IMG/VR virus record: IMGVR_UViG_3300034198_006912
Location: 1 to 56,096 of that record
Direction: 5' to 3' (one strand)
Length of the DNA stretch: 56,096 nucleotides
Origin: a virus
In this document: positions 24,633-32,913 of the stretch, piece by piece
How the letters are laid out: the number at the start of each line of letters is the position of its first letter
How positions within the stretch are numbered: the first letter of the stretch is position 1
Position numbers and translations under genes: made by a program
Notes under the pieces: model-generated
Seen by the model: only the letters and a program-made list of their open reading frames with translations
The model's database searches: none
Told to the model about the DNA's origin: nothing

Positions 24633-24877
24633 TATGCACCTTCCTTTTCAATGATTAAACCAGCAGCCGACAGATAAATGTCTAATTCATCAGATTCACT
24701 GGTGTATTTTTCAATACCGGCCTTACGAATTTTTAATACCTGCTTTAGCAGCTTGGTGTTATATCCTTTACTCTTTGCTTCGAGCCAGAGGTCTTTTACA
24801 TCTTCTCTAAGGCCGCTAATCTCGTCCTGCAAGCGTTCCACTCTATCAATATAAGATTTTACTTCATTATTTTGCAT
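24632..24877 (-). CDS. Hypothetical coiled-coil protein (81 aa)
   Basis: N-terminal heptads (VKSYIDRVERLQDEISGL) followed by LRKAGIEKYTSESDELD-like helices; acidic. This resembles GapR/DUF2312-type small DNA-binding proteins (IERLE.EK..L..D..D.. pattern and a distal AKxxGFD.K-like block, here EAKSKGYNTKLLKQVLKIRK). GapR binds overtwisted AT-rich DNA in alphaproteobacteria; if confirmed it would hint at an alphaproteobacterial host. Starts within the upstream gene's end. Confidence 0.6.
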   Translation of the reverse strand: MQNNEVKSYIDRVERLQDEISGLREDVKDLWLEAKSKGYNTKLLKQVLKIRKAGIEKYTSESDELDIYLSAAGLIIEKEGA

Positions 24878-25124
24878 CTGTCAATCCCTTCAGTTGATTA
24901 TTAAAAACATGCTCTACAAACAGTACCGCCTTTGCAATTTTGGCACCGACGTGGTTTCTGTCCCTATATTTGGCAGCCTCGGCCTTAGTAGAAAATGTAA
25001 TAGGAGAAATTCTACGGCATTTTTTACCTTTATACATAACATGAACTATCTCTGCGTTTTTATCCAGAATCACATACACAATGTTCTTAGTGGTTGCGTA
25101 CCTTCTAATAGGCAGTTCTGACAT
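24867..25124 (-). CDS. Hypothetical protein (85 aa)
   Basis: MSELPIRRYATTKNIVYVIL then basic patch (YKGKKCRRIS) and a helix with AEAAKYRDRN. Overlaps the DNA polymerase stop by one base. Unrecognised. Confidence 0.55.
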   Translation of the reverse strand: MSELPIRRYATTKNIVYVILDKNAEIVHVMYKGKKCRRISPITFSTKAEAAKYRDRNHVGAKIAKAVLFVEHVFNNQLKGLTDAK

Positions 25125-27316
25125 TATATAAGTTTCCCATTAGTTTCATATATAGTTTTTTTATCTAAAAGGTTTCTACCTTGGCTAATCTCAAAGCCGA
25201 TAGGGACATTTGTAACATACTTAAAACGCTCTGTCAAGTAGGCGGTAACATTATAAAAATGTTTCTTTATCAGCCCCAGCATAACTTCCTTTTCTTCTGG
25301 GTGAACGTCTGGTACAACGTCATCATGCGTCTGCATAATCAGTTTGCTTTTCAGTCCAAGACTCTTCATCTCTCTCCACAGCGGAATAATCACAGACCAT
25401 ACTAAGTCTGCACTGAATGACTGCACAGGGTAATTAGTAATCTGGGTAATTCCTATAATCTTACCATTATCGTTGCGGCGTACTTCAGGGAAGGCAAAGA
25501 TTCTACCAGAAGGAGTCGTTATCTGCTTTTTAGTTAGGGCTTCCTTACCCAGCCCTTCATGCCACTTGGCAATACCTGTATGCTCTTTGAAGAAAGCATC
25601 AGCGTAGGCGCGAGATTGCTCTGTTTGCCCTACACCAGAGAAAAGAGGAGAGAACGTGTGTTTCTTGGCGTTCTGGCGTACTTCCTTCCATTTCTTCTGG
25701 TCTTCAAAGTCTGAAGGCTTTGCATTAAACATATAGAGCGCAGACATCTCGTGCCGGTCTTTTTTCTCAATAAGAGATTTCAACCCTGCGGGGCAGGCGG
25801 CTAATAGCACAGCTACGCGATACTCAAGCGCAGCAAAGTCCGTTGGGTAAAGTACCCCGCCTTCCCACCTAGACACGATAGCCTTACGGATAGGGAATGT
25901 CCCGCCCCGTGGTTGGTTCTGCCAATTCGGATTACTAGAAGAAAGTCTCCCAGTGGCTGTCACGCATTGATTATAATTTGGGTGATTAAGGGCGATACTA
26001 CCAGTTGCTTGTATGGTGCTTCTCTTAATACCTTCCACGAAAGATGTGAGGTAAGTGTCAAGAGCATTCACTCGCTGTAAGGCACGCAAAAACTCCTCAG
26101 CGTCGTAGCTCAGTCCCCCCAAGGCTATAAGCTCGTCGATAGTTGTTTTATCTGTGCTGAACCCATTTATAGTTGCATATTCGCTAGAAATAGGCCGAAC
26201 AGCAAACCCTGCCCGTTTCCCGTTAGGGATGTACAGAACCTTATCTCCTTTGCAGTCTGGGCAGCGATTAGGCTTCTTATGTGGTTCCCCCTTGATAACC
26301 TCTCCGGTGCGCTTCAGTACCTTATCTTTTTTGTACTTCTGAATATTACCTTTGCCATCGCATGTCTTGCAGTGCATTGCGTCTGTTTTGTACAAGACTT
26401 CCGTCTGGTCACGGATAATTTGCTTAAACTCAGAATCTTTATACCGGCGGTTATATTTAGCTTTTTTAACTGCGCCTCGTTGCTCAGTGCCGATATTGAA
26501 TGTTTCCGCCCAGAACTTCTTGTCCTTTACTTTACGCCCGTACACCACCATAGACATATCGGCAGGGGATGCTAGGTTTATTTTTGTGTCGCCCATCACG
26601 TCTCGAACAAGCTCTCTCATACGCTGTTCCAGAGCAGTCTTCTCGTTCTTAAATGTAATCTCTACGTCTTCCAGAGTGCGTAAATCAATGGGAATACCGG
26701 CGCGTTCAATATCAATCAACACTTCTAGCGTTTCCATGCTAAGTTTCATAGCAGGCCACATGGTGCGTATTTCTTCTTCTTCCGTATATCTTTTACGCTG
26801 GTGCTGATACAGTTCGTAAGTAGTCTCAATATCCCCCAGACCATATTCTTCAAGCTCCTTAATGGGAACTTCGTCAGTATTAAGACCTTTAGCAAAATGC
26901 TCTTTAAGAATGTCTTTCTTAGGGGTAAGTCCGTATCTTTCTGCACAATCAGCCAGACCCAGTAGCGGCTTTCTGCCCTTGGCAGCGACATACTCAAATA
27001 TCATAGTGTCATAAAGGGAGCCGTCATATTTGAACCCGCACTCATAGAGCCATGCCATATCAAACTTGAGGTTATGGCCTATAACCAGACTGGCGGAAGT
27101 AAGGCGTTTTTGTAACAGTGCTGCTGCGGCTGCTTGTTGCTCTTGATTATCGGGCAGTTCAGAATGATTGAAAAATAGGTACTCTGAGTACCCAGAATCA
27201 ACATTTTTCAAACCTACAGACACGAGCCTATTGGTGGTAAGATACGGGGACGGGCTAGTCTTACCTTCCTCGTTCTTAGTGTAGGTAGTTTCAATATCGA
27301 GTATCAGTTTAGTCAT
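25124..27316 (-). CDS. Family A DNA polymerase with 3'-5' exonuclease and zinc-finger insertion (730 aa)
   Basis: Exonuclease motifs DIET (7-10), HNLKFDM (81-87) and YGLGDIETT (158-166). Polymerase motif A TDFAALEYR (492-500), motif B around RQNAKKHTFSPLF (547-559), motif C THDD (663-666). Between exonuclease and thumb/palm regions, residues 316-355 carry two Cys pairs: CKTCDGKG and CPDCKGDK, like a DnaJ-type CXXCXGXG zinc centre. No 5' nuclease domain. Replicative phage polymerase, in the operon with helicase, primase and SSB-like genes. Confidence 0.95.
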   Translation of the reverse strand: MTKLILDIETTYTKNEEGKTSPSPYLTTNRLVSVGLKNVDSGYSEYLFFNHSELPDNQEQQAAAAALLQKRLTSASLVIGHNLKFDMAWLYECGFKYDGSLYDTMIFEYVAAKGRKPLLGLADCAERYGLTPKKDILKEHFAKGLNTDEVPIKELEEYGLGDIETTYELYQHQRKRYTEEEEIRTMWPAMKLSMETLEVLIDIERAGIPIDLRTLEDVEITFKNEKTALEQRMRELVRDVMGDTKINLASPADMSMVVYGRKVKDKKFWAETFNIGTEQRGAVKKAKYNRRYKDSEFKQIIRDQTEVLYKTDAMHCKTCDGKGNIQKYKKDKVLKRTGEVIKGEPHKKPNRCPDCKGDKVLYIPNGKRAGFAVRPISSEYATINGFSTDKTTIDELIALGGLSYDAEEFLRALQRVNALDTYLTSFVEGIKRSTIQATGSIALNHPNYNQCVTATGRLSSSNPNWQNQPRGGTFPIRKAIVSRWEGGVLYPTDFAALEYRVAVLLAACPAGLKSLIEKKDRHEMSALYMFNAKPSDFEDQKKWKEVRQNAKKHTFSPLFSGVGQTEQSRAYADAFFKEHTGIAKWHEGLGKEALTKKQITTPSGRIFAFPEVRRNDNGKIIGITQITNYPVQSFSADLVWSVIIPLWREMKSLGLKSKLIMQTHDDVVPDVHPEEKEVMLGLIKKHFYNVTAYLTERFKYVTNVPIGFEISQGRNLLDKKTIYETNGKLI

Positions 27317-27557
27317 GAAAAACTATCCCCCAATGTTTATATGTGTATTCGGGAACTATAAACGCCCACTTAGTCCCAAATAAATCCCATAATCTTCCTT
27401 CTATCAATACTCCTTTAGAAGAAGTGCACTGTTCAGGAATTTCTGTTATCTTTATAGCAGAGCGTGCGCCACACCAGAACTTGCTTTTAACATGCTCTTT
27501 AATTTTTTCCGTATCTGCTGTTATATATCTAATGCTAGAAACTGTAGGTTTAGTCAT
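27309..27557 (-). CDS. Hypothetical protein (82 aa)
   Basis: MTKPTVSSIRYITADTEKI then beta-rich segments (WAFIVPEYTYKHWGIVF). Overlaps polA start by 8 bp, so probably co-translated. Two Cys in FWCGAR and PEQCTS; no known family. Confidence 0.55.
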   Translation of the reverse strand: MTKPTVSSIRYITADTEKIKEHVKSKFWCGARSAIKITEIPEQCTSSKGVLIEGRLWDLFGTKWAFIVPEYTYKHWGIVFHD

Positions 27558-27951
27558 TTATAAAATACTTGTTGTCGGTTAAGACTTGTTCAGCCCATGT
27601 AATATCATCAGACCAGCCATAAGATTTTTTGCAATCATCGTTACACACAATAGTCCCATCTGACAATCTAAACACTAATATTCCGTCACCGTCCCATAGC
27701 CAAAACACATCTAGGTCTTTTTCGTGGTTTCTGAACCAGTACATCCTAGATATTTCGACTGGGTCTTTAGCATAACTTCCTGCCAATAACGTGCGTATAA
27801 GAAGAGGGATGTTTTTGGAGTCTTGCTCTTCAAACCCATCTTCAACATCAAAACATGAATAGCATCCTGTTTCATATTTGAACGTAAGAGTTCTATATAA
27901 CTCGCAGAACAGATTAAAATCCTTCTTGCGTATGTCTTTCAAGTCTATCAT
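27550..27951 (-). CDS. Hypothetical protein (133 aa)
   Basis: MIDLKDIRKKDFNLFCELYR; aromatic- and acid-rich, with Cys in YETGCYSCFD and SDGTIVCNDDC. Coupled by overlaps to both neighbours. No recognised motif. Confidence 0.55.
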   Translation of the reverse strand: MIDLKDIRKKDFNLFCELYRTLTFKYETGCYSCFDVEDGFEEQDSKNIPLLIRTLLAGSYAKDPVEISRMYWFRNHEKDLDVFWLWDGDGILVFRLSDGTIVCNDDCKKSYGWSDDITWAEQVLTDNKYFIND

Positions 27952-28349
27952 ATTTCTACCACTTTGCCTTCCTTAATTTGCAATTTGACCAGTTTAACAT
28001 CCCCAATAGCCCGGCAATAATCAAATCCACCGTCAATAGCCCCGCCGGGGACTTCTCTGTAATCGTGCCTGTCTCTGCTCCAGACATACCGGCCATCATT
28101 TAGCATTACGCCCCAAAAGACAAACCCATCAAGATAACTGGCATCATAGATACCCGCCTTATCATTAAACGGGTCGTAGTGCAGTCCAAAAAGATGCTTA
28201 TGTCCTTTTTCAATATCTGGGTCAGCTTCATAAAACACAGCCCCAGCGTGCCCCCAGCCTCCTCCACGCAGCTTCGTAGGAAAATCTCCTACATACTTAG
28301 CATTATACTTCTTTTCTACCATTTCTATGTTAAAAGGTGTGCTAGTCAT
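27948..28349 (-). CDS. Hypothetical protein (133 aa)
   Basis: Contains Gly/His-rich GGGWGHAGAVFY and HKHLFGLHYDPFND and a later YVWSRDRHDY. Soluble, mixed alpha/beta. Possibly an inhibitor or enzyme-fold protein but no catalytic signature can be claimed. ATGA-type overlaps with neighbours. Confidence 0.55.
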   Translation of the reverse strand: MTSTPFNIEMVEKKYNAKYVGDFPTKLRGGGWGHAGAVFYEADPDIEKGHKHLFGLHYDPFNDKAGIYDASYLDGFVFWGVMLNDGRYVWSRDRHDYREVPGGAIDGGFDYCRAIGDVKLVKLQIKEGKVVEI

Positions 28350-28611
28350 CGAAATTTAACTCCTCTACTTCAGAATAATCAACGCGGTCATAATACTGTT
28401 TTGCCTCATCGGAATCTAATATATCCATAAAAGCAGAACGCGGCTCCATGCAAGCCCACGCTTCTACGGCCTCATGGTAGTTGTCATATACTCTTAAAGA
28501 CTTACTGCCTACCCAGTACAGGTCGTCGCCTTCCAAAAGAGCTTCATGAATCCCGTAATGCATAAACCCAGTCTCCGTGTGTTCTACAAGTTGATAAACC
28601 TTAACTTTCAT
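28342..28611 (-). CDS. Hypothetical acidic protein (89 aa)
   Basis: MKVKVYQLVEHTETGFMHYG, then HEAVEAWACMEPRSA and an acidic C-terminus (VEELNFDD). One base from the helicase stop. Unrecognised. Confidence 0.55.
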   Translation of the reverse strand: MKVKVYQLVEHTETGFMHYGIHEALLEGDDLYWVGSKSLRVYDNYHEAVEAWACMEPRSAFMDILDSDEAKQYYDRVDYSEVEELNFDD

Positions 28612-28612
28612 A

Positions 28613-29827
28613 TTAGACTTCCAAGCGAGACATTTCTTTATTAATCATAAAACTACCAGAACTTTCATCTCCTGTCAACTTATTCTTAGGTAAATAAAAA
28701 TATCGAACATTATTATCCTCTTGCAGGTCTTCTTTTCCGATACAGATGCATAAATCTAGTTCGGCAGCTTTGCCAGTTTTACTGTGCTCTAACGCATCAA
28801 AGCCAAAGTATTTCTTACCTGATGCTGCCTCAGATGCTTGGCATACGCCAATAATAGCGCAATTATATGCCACGGAATACTCCCTAATAGTGGTATATAC
28901 TACCCGTGTTTTCTCGTGCATGGGGGCATCGCCCTTGACGTATAACTTATCTATCTGGTCAAGCACCAGCACGTCTGGGGAGTGTTCTTTAAGCAGCTTT
29001 TCAATATCGTAGTAAGGAACACCTACTCTGTGGATAAAAATAGCACTGTCCTTAAACTTAGTATCAAAGTCGCTTGCCTTTTCCTTGAATAGACTAGGAT
29101 TCTGCTTACTGAATTTATATTCCATACCTGACCACGAGCAAATAGCCCTATGTTTAGTTCTGTGTATGGCTTCTTCATTGCCTAGATATACAACCTTGGC
29201 TCCCTGTTCAATGAACCCTTCTGGGGCAAAGCTGCTACTGATACAGAACAAGGATTTACCGCTATTCGGCCTGCCTGCGGAAAGGACAAATACCCCCGGT
29301 CCTATTCCGCCTGTCTTTTCCTGTATAACAGGAAGATTAAACTTCCATCTGCCTTGTTTTATACTTGCCTCCAGCATCTCATCGGCTGTAATCTCCAGCG
29401 GGGGAAACTCGCTACCTGTCTTTGCCAGAGCATCAAACTTCTCTATCTCTTCCTTGATAGCCAAGAAGTCCTCTGGCGTGCCTCTGGTTTCCCCCAGACG
29501 TACCAGACGTTCTGCCCAAGACATATACTGCTCCTGTTGCTTCTTAATCAGCAGCAGTTCTTCTATGACTTCTAAGTTTACTTCTGTTTCTTTAAGGATA
29601 TTGTATGCGGCATCCACTAAGTCTTTCTGTACCTTTGTCATTACCGGATGTCTTGCTATATGCAAGGTGTACAGGTCGTCACAGGAAATATCTGTGTCAT
29701 GCGTAGAAAACCACGAGTCAAGTGTCTGAACCCAAGGCTTCAGTCCGTCAGACAATCTGGCATTTTCTCTGTATTTGGCATAGATTGCTTTATTTAGCAA
29801 TGCCTTTAGTATCTGGTGTTCAAGCAT
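28613..29827 (-). CDS. DnaB-like replicative helicase (404 aa)
   Basis: N-terminal helical domain (1-about 150) typical of DnaB-type hexameric helicases. The RecA-like domain has Walker A AGRPNSGKS (184-192) and Walker B with VLVLDQIDKLYV (about 284-295), then IGVCQASEAA (motif H3-like sensor) and a C-terminal LPKNKLTGDESSG motif with basic residues. It would unwind DNA at the phage fork. The primase is a separate gene at 35638-36423, unlike T7 gp4. Immediately preceded by a possible decayed short gene. Confidence 0.9.
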   Translation of the reverse strand: MLEHQILKALLNKAIYAKYRENARLSDGLKPWVQTLDSWFSTHDTDISCDDLYTLHIARHPVMTKVQKDLVDAAYNILKETEVNLEVIEELLLIKKQQEQYMSWAERLVRLGETRGTPEDFLAIKEEIEKFDALAKTGSEFPPLEITADEMLEASIKQGRWKFNLPVIQEKTGGIGPGVFVLSAGRPNSGKSLFCISSSFAPEGFIEQGAKVVYLGNEEAIHRTKHRAICSWSGMEYKFSKQNPSLFKEKASDFDTKFKDSAIFIHRVGVPYYDIEKLLKEHSPDVLVLDQIDKLYVKGDAPMHEKTRVVYTTIREYSVAYNCAIIGVCQASEAASGKKYFGFDALEHSKTGKAAELDLCICIGKEDLQEDNNVRYFYLPKNKLTGDESSGSFMINKEMSRLEV

Positions 29828-29927
29828 TTATTTACCTATTTGATTAAGTAGTCTATTGTAAAGTTTAGCCCGATAAATAAATTTAGTCCATTGTCTAAAC
29901 GGCACTAAATCTACCAATATATAACAT
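29828..29927 (-). pseudogene. Possibly frameshifted small gene upstream of the helicase
   Basis: A strong ribosome-binding site AAAGGAGG lies seven bases before ATG at 29927, but that frame stops after 10 codons (MLYIGRFSAV). A different frame continues to a TAA touching the helicase ATG and would encode VPFRQWTKFIYRAKL plus ten residues, typical of a small phage protein. A single-base change in the AT-rich start would restore about 33 codons. Either a sequencing/assembly error or recent decay. Confidence 0.4.
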
Positions 29928-30026
29928 AGTATAGCCTCCTTTAGATATACATAGGTATATATTGCTATACTACCTAGTTTCTATCTTTCTGCTGACGTGA
30001 TAAACTCTGCCGCGACCTGCGCCCCG

Positions 30027-30437
30027 CTATGGTTTTCTGCGCCCCGCTAACCCCGGCCATACGCCGTCCCCAGTTTCGCATTCTCTTGGCACATTGCCCT
30101 CGTGGTTTTCGCCGCATGTGGGGCAATCTTTCTTAGCAAAGGTGGGGTTAGTGGTATCGAGTCCACTCAGCGAGTTAGCTACCTCGCCTGCTACCGTGCT
30201 CCCCGTGCTTGGGTTTTCTGGAAGTGCCATCCAGTGGGTTGGATTCAACGTATGTTGACCCAATCTGTTCCGCCATATTTTTGCATGGTTAATATACCAA
30301 AAAGCACCTGCACAATAAAACCCAGTTCCAATCCTGCATTCATGCTTATCAAGACTTAGTCTATTCCACCTAAGTTGAACGCCAAGAATTATCTCGGTTC
30401 CGTCTCTAGGAGCGGTTTCTATAGATTGCCAGCGCAT
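30027..30437 (-). CDS. DUF551-like protein (136 aa)
   Basis: N-terminus WQSIETAPRDGTEIILG and central NPTHWMALPENP match the DUF551 pattern (TAPRDGT...ThWmpLPe). C-terminal half contains CPTCGENHEG and CETGDG, possibly a small metal site. DNA is GC-richer than the replication genes. Function of the family is unknown. The 190 bp between this gene and the helicase hold AT-rich DNA plus the possible frameshifted small gene. Confidence 0.7.
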   Translation of the reverse strand: MRWQSIETAPRDGTEIILGVQLRWNRLSLDKHECRIGTGFYCAGAFWYINHAKIWRNRLGQHTLNPTHWMALPENPSTGSTVAGEVANSLSGLDTTNPTFAKKDCPTCGENHEGNVPRECETGDGVWPGLAGRRKP

Positions 30438-30718
30438 AGTTTTTCTCTCCCGGACATTTCATTGTCAATGGCTTTTATATATGCCTCCTCAACATCTTTC
30501 ATTGCGTCGCGCTTCATGTAACAAAGCCTAGATATAATTTGGCTTAACCCATTAGAAACGACGAGATTTCCATCCCGATACAAAGCCTTTGGGTCGTCGT
30601 AGTTAGTGCCTCCAACTTGCATCTCAACAAACACCTCATCAAACACTAGTGACAAAGTTTTATTATCATAAACCTTCGCCGAACCAGAGCTACGGATTAT
30701 TGTGTATCTGTATTTCAT
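30419..30718 (-). CDS. Hypothetical protein (99 aa)
   Basis: MKYRYTIIRSSGSAKVYDNK, beta-rich N-terminus and helical C-terminus (MKDVEEAYIKAIDNEM). Overlaps the DUF551-like gene by 19 bp. Unrecognised. Confidence 0.55.
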   Translation of the reverse strand: MKYRYTIIRSSGSAKVYDNKTLSLVFDEVFVEMQVGGTNYDDPKALYRDGNLVVSNGLSQIISRLCYMKRDAMKDVEEAYIKAIDNEMSGREKLCAGNL

Positions 30719-30719
30719 T

Positions 30720-30872
30720 TTACCCTCTAATTTCTATAATTTCGGCAGCACCTTCATTATACGCTTGACGTAAAGCCATCTTCTCATTTTTTTCATAGAT
30801 GACGCTTTTAACTTCGACATTGTGGTAATCATTATAAATTATGGTAAACCTTTTTAAGTTTTCTTTACTCAT
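30720..30872 (-). CDS. Small hypothetical protein (50 aa)
   Basis: Frame MSKENLKRFTIIYNDYHNVE to EIIEIRG; beta-beta-alpha-like small soluble protein. Its start shares the last base with the stop of the next upstream gene, consistent with a real coupled gene. Unrecognised. Confidence 0.55.
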   Translation of the reverse strand: MSKENLKRFTIIYNDYHNVEVKSVIYEKNEKMALRQAYNEGAAEIIEIRG

Positions 30873-31441
30873 CACTTCCTCACCACTTTATAGCCGTTAT
30901 CGGATAGGGCGCAGAGGGCTTTTTCAATCAGCTCTTTACTGGAATATGTGTCAGAATATGTCGGCTCCATGCCCTCGGCCATAACTCTTGCCACCTCATA
31001 CTCTGGCACTTTATAGCCGTTATCGGATAGGGCGCGAAGTCTCATTTCTTCGAGTGCCATTCTTTGCAACATGCTGAATATGGTTGCCGCAGAGACATAT
31101 ACCGTGTTGTCTGCGGCACATAAATCATTGCCAGTAAATTTCCCAAGATGAAACTCAGGTAACACTGCAAAACGTAGCTTAGTGTCTATTTTTTCTAGGT
31201 CTGGCAGATATTTACGGAACATAGAAATGAAGCGGTGAATATCGGTAATCTCCTTATCCATTACCTCATCATCCGACACTTCCGCCGTGGGCAGGTTGGC
31301 GCGGGTGTTCCAGCCGTCCCAAGCAAAAGCTGCGCGTGTCCATGTATAATTGCCTTTTGCGTCCCTATTGGCAGCAGCGTAGGGTGGGTTATTATTAAAC
31401 ATCCACTTCTCAAACTCAGCGCGTTCATCAATGTTGGTCAT
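30872..31441 (-). CDS. Accessory hypothetical protein with duplicated ALSDNGYKV segment (189 aa)
   Basis: N-terminus EFEKWMFNNNPPYAA ... AFAWDGWNTRA is a short domain common in accessory phage genes. The peptide ALSDNGYKV occurs twice (about residues 136-144 and 177-185), encoded by an exact 29-bp direct repeat (30884-30912 and 31007-31035). The C-terminal copy may be a shared tail that recombines between accessory genes. No enzyme motif. Confidence 0.6.
   Translation of the reverse strand: MTNIDERAEFEKWMFNNNPPYAAANRDAKGNYTWTRAAFAWDGWNTRANLPTAEVSDDEVMDKEITDIHRFISMFRKYLPDLEKIDTKLRFAVLPEFHLGKFTGNDLCAADNTVYVSAATIFSMLQRMALEEMRLRALSDNGYKVPEYEVARVMAEGMEPTYSDTYSSKELIEKALCALSDNGYKVVRK
30884..31035. 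repeat. Exact 29-bp direct repeat pair inside a coding sequence
   Basis: Copies at 30884-30912 and 31007-31035, beginning CACTTTATAGCC and ending ATAGGGCGC, are 123 bp apart and in the same frame. The spacing could allow slippage or homologous deletion of 41 codons. Confidence 0.9.
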
Positions 31442-31673
31442 GGGGTGTGTCCTTTACTGGTAGTTTTTGACCTAAGAAATTCTTGTTAAAATCAAGCGCA
31501 GCCAGATATGGAGTTTCACCAAATCCCGCAACGCCACTTTGCAAATTTTCCCCCAGCAGCCAACACCACATATTCCCGTCTGGGTATGGCGTAAGGCCAA
31601 ACAAACGCACAAGGTTCATTTCAGCGGACTCGATAATAGTCGATTCCGCTATTCTGCTTACATAGGCATCCAT
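31428..31673 (-). CDS. Hypothetical protein (81 aa)
   Basis: The start at 31673 (MDAYVSRIAEST) is chosen because AAGGAGGG lies about ten bases upstream. Contains LFGLTPYPDGNMWCWLLGENLQ (shown in parts: YPDGNMWCWLL), a Trp/Cys-rich stretch. Overlaps the next gene by 14 bp. Unrecognised accessory protein. Confidence 0.55.
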   Translation of the reverse strand: MDAYVSRIAESTIIESAEMNLVRLFGLTPYPDGNMWCWLLGENLQSGVAGFGETPYLAALDFNKNFLGQKLPVKDTPHDQH

Positions 31674-31677
31674 ACCC

Positions 31678-32166
31678 CTAGCCCTCCTTCTTTGTGGCTG
31701 CGAGGGCTTTTTTCGCTGCTGCACTCGGCCACGGAGTGCAATCTCCACCAAGTTCAGCTTCAAAAGCATCTACAATACCATTCCAGTAATCTGGACAAAT
31801 GTGTTCTGGCGAGCCATCTCTAGCTCGGATAGCATTCATCTCGTACCATGAATACCATAACAACCCCCTCAACCGCTCTATCTCCACATCCTTCTCAGCG
31901 ATTTTGGCTTGCCTCCGGCGATGCACAAGGGCAAGTTCCCACCCTTCAGCCTCTCCGCCCTTAATACTGGCGGCCAAACTGCCTAGGGCTTCTTCCCACG
32001 TATCTTCAACCGCAACCTTCTCAGCCAGTTCCTTTGCCGATTCAGCGCGTGCGGCTTTCCTGATATAATCCTCAAACAGGCCGCGAGAGTTCAGATTCAA
32101 ATCGTCCACGCCAAGTGCATCGAGAATCTTTTGCAGGACTTCACTAGGTGTCAGTTTATCTGTCAT
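31678..32166 (-). CDS. Accessory protein, helical (162 aa)
   Basis: MTDKLTPSEVLQKILDALG, long Ala/Glu/Arg helices (RAESAKELAEKVA), ending in a Lys-rich AAKKALAATKKEG. Composition suggests a coiled-coil protein. GC-rich relative to the genome. Unrecognised. Confidence 0.55.
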   Translation of the reverse strand: MTDKLTPSEVLQKILDALGVDDLNLNSRGLFEDYIRKAARAESAKELAEKVAVEDTWEEALGSLAASIKGGEAEGWELALVHRRRQAKIAEKDVEIERLRGLLWYSWYEMNAIRARDGSPEHICPDYWNGIVDAFEAELGGDCTPWPSAAAKKALAATKKEG

Positions 32167-32386
32167 TGCTTTGTTCCTTCATTTCAAACGCCACTTTAAC
32201 TTTTTTGTACAATTCTGCAAAATCATTAAGGCTATCTATTGCCCATCCTTCCGTAGTAAATCTAACATATTTACCAGCACCTCCATCACACACCTCAAAT
32301 GTCAATATCTGTAAGGCAGAACTATTATTGCAATCATCCGCCTCTTGCGTGAATTGCATTGTACCTCCAAATAATTCCGTTGCCAT
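32156..32386 (-). CDS. Hypothetical protein (76 aa)
   Basis: MATELFGGTMQFTQEADDCN, then beta-rich LTFEVCDGGAGKYVRFTTEGW and a helix. Overlaps its downstream neighbour by 11 bp. Resembles small beta-sheet accessory proteins; unknown. Confidence 0.55.
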   Translation of the reverse strand: MATELFGGTMQFTQEADDCNNSSALQILTFEVCDGGAGKYVRFTTEGWAIDSLNDFAELYKKVKVAFEMKEQSNDR

Positions 32387-32387
32387 C

Positions 32388-32765
32388 TCACACCTCCTTC
32401 ACAAGCGGTGCGGATAGGGCGAGGGCGACTTGCACTGGGCAAGCACTACCATCTATATGACGCGCTATTGCTTCGCCAAAAGGTCGCCAATGCGCTGCAT
32501 GTTCCAAAGCCTCATGCTGCAACCGCACAATATCGGTTAGCTGGCGGATGATGTCGGTGGCAAGTTTTGCGTCCTTGCTAAACTCAATAAGCCGTTTCTT
32601 TTCAACATCTGCTCGATAAATAGGGTCACCATTATCAGACATTTGGTAGTATGTTTTTTGCCGTAAACCATCAAAAGTTGCATCAGAATCAACGCTTACT
32701 ATCTGGCAAAGAAAATACATCACCCGCTTAATATCAGCGGCTAGTTGTTCATTTGTCATGGTCAT
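32388..32765 (-). CDS. Accessory hypothetical protein (125 aa)
   Basis: MTMTNEQLAADIKRVMYFLC, helical, with ATDIIRQLTDIVRLQHEALEHAAH and C-terminal QVALALSAPLVKEV. The ALALS-type ending echoes the ALSDNGYKV tail of the 30872 gene, a feature of recombining accessory genes. No known function. Confidence 0.55.
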   Translation of the reverse strand: MTMTNEQLAADIKRVMYFLCQIVSVDSDATFDGLRQKTYYQMSDNGDPIYRADVEKKRLIEFSKDAKLATDIIRQLTDIVRLQHEALEHAAHWRPFGEAIARHIDGSACPVQVALALSAPLVKEV

Positions 32766-32913
32766 TGGTGTCCTCCTGCTGCTGATTCATAGCGTCGCGT
32801 AAAAGTTCAGTTAGTTTCTCGGCTTGCCGTTTAGAACAATTAACCCGAAGGATTCGAACAATCATCGTCCCTGTGTGGTCTAGAATGGCAGTTTTATCGT
32901 GCTTTTTGTACAT
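32749..32913 (-). CDS. Small hypothetical protein (54 aa)
   Basis: The start at 32913 (MYKKHDKTAILDH) has GGGGGAG just upstream. Contains VRILRVNCSKRQAEKLTELL, a possible small DNA- or protein-binding helix pair. Overlaps the pentapeptide gene stop by one base. Confidence 0.5.
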   Translation of the reverse strand: MYKKHDKTAILDHTGTMIVRILRVNCSKRQAEKLTELLRDAMNQQQEDTNDHDK

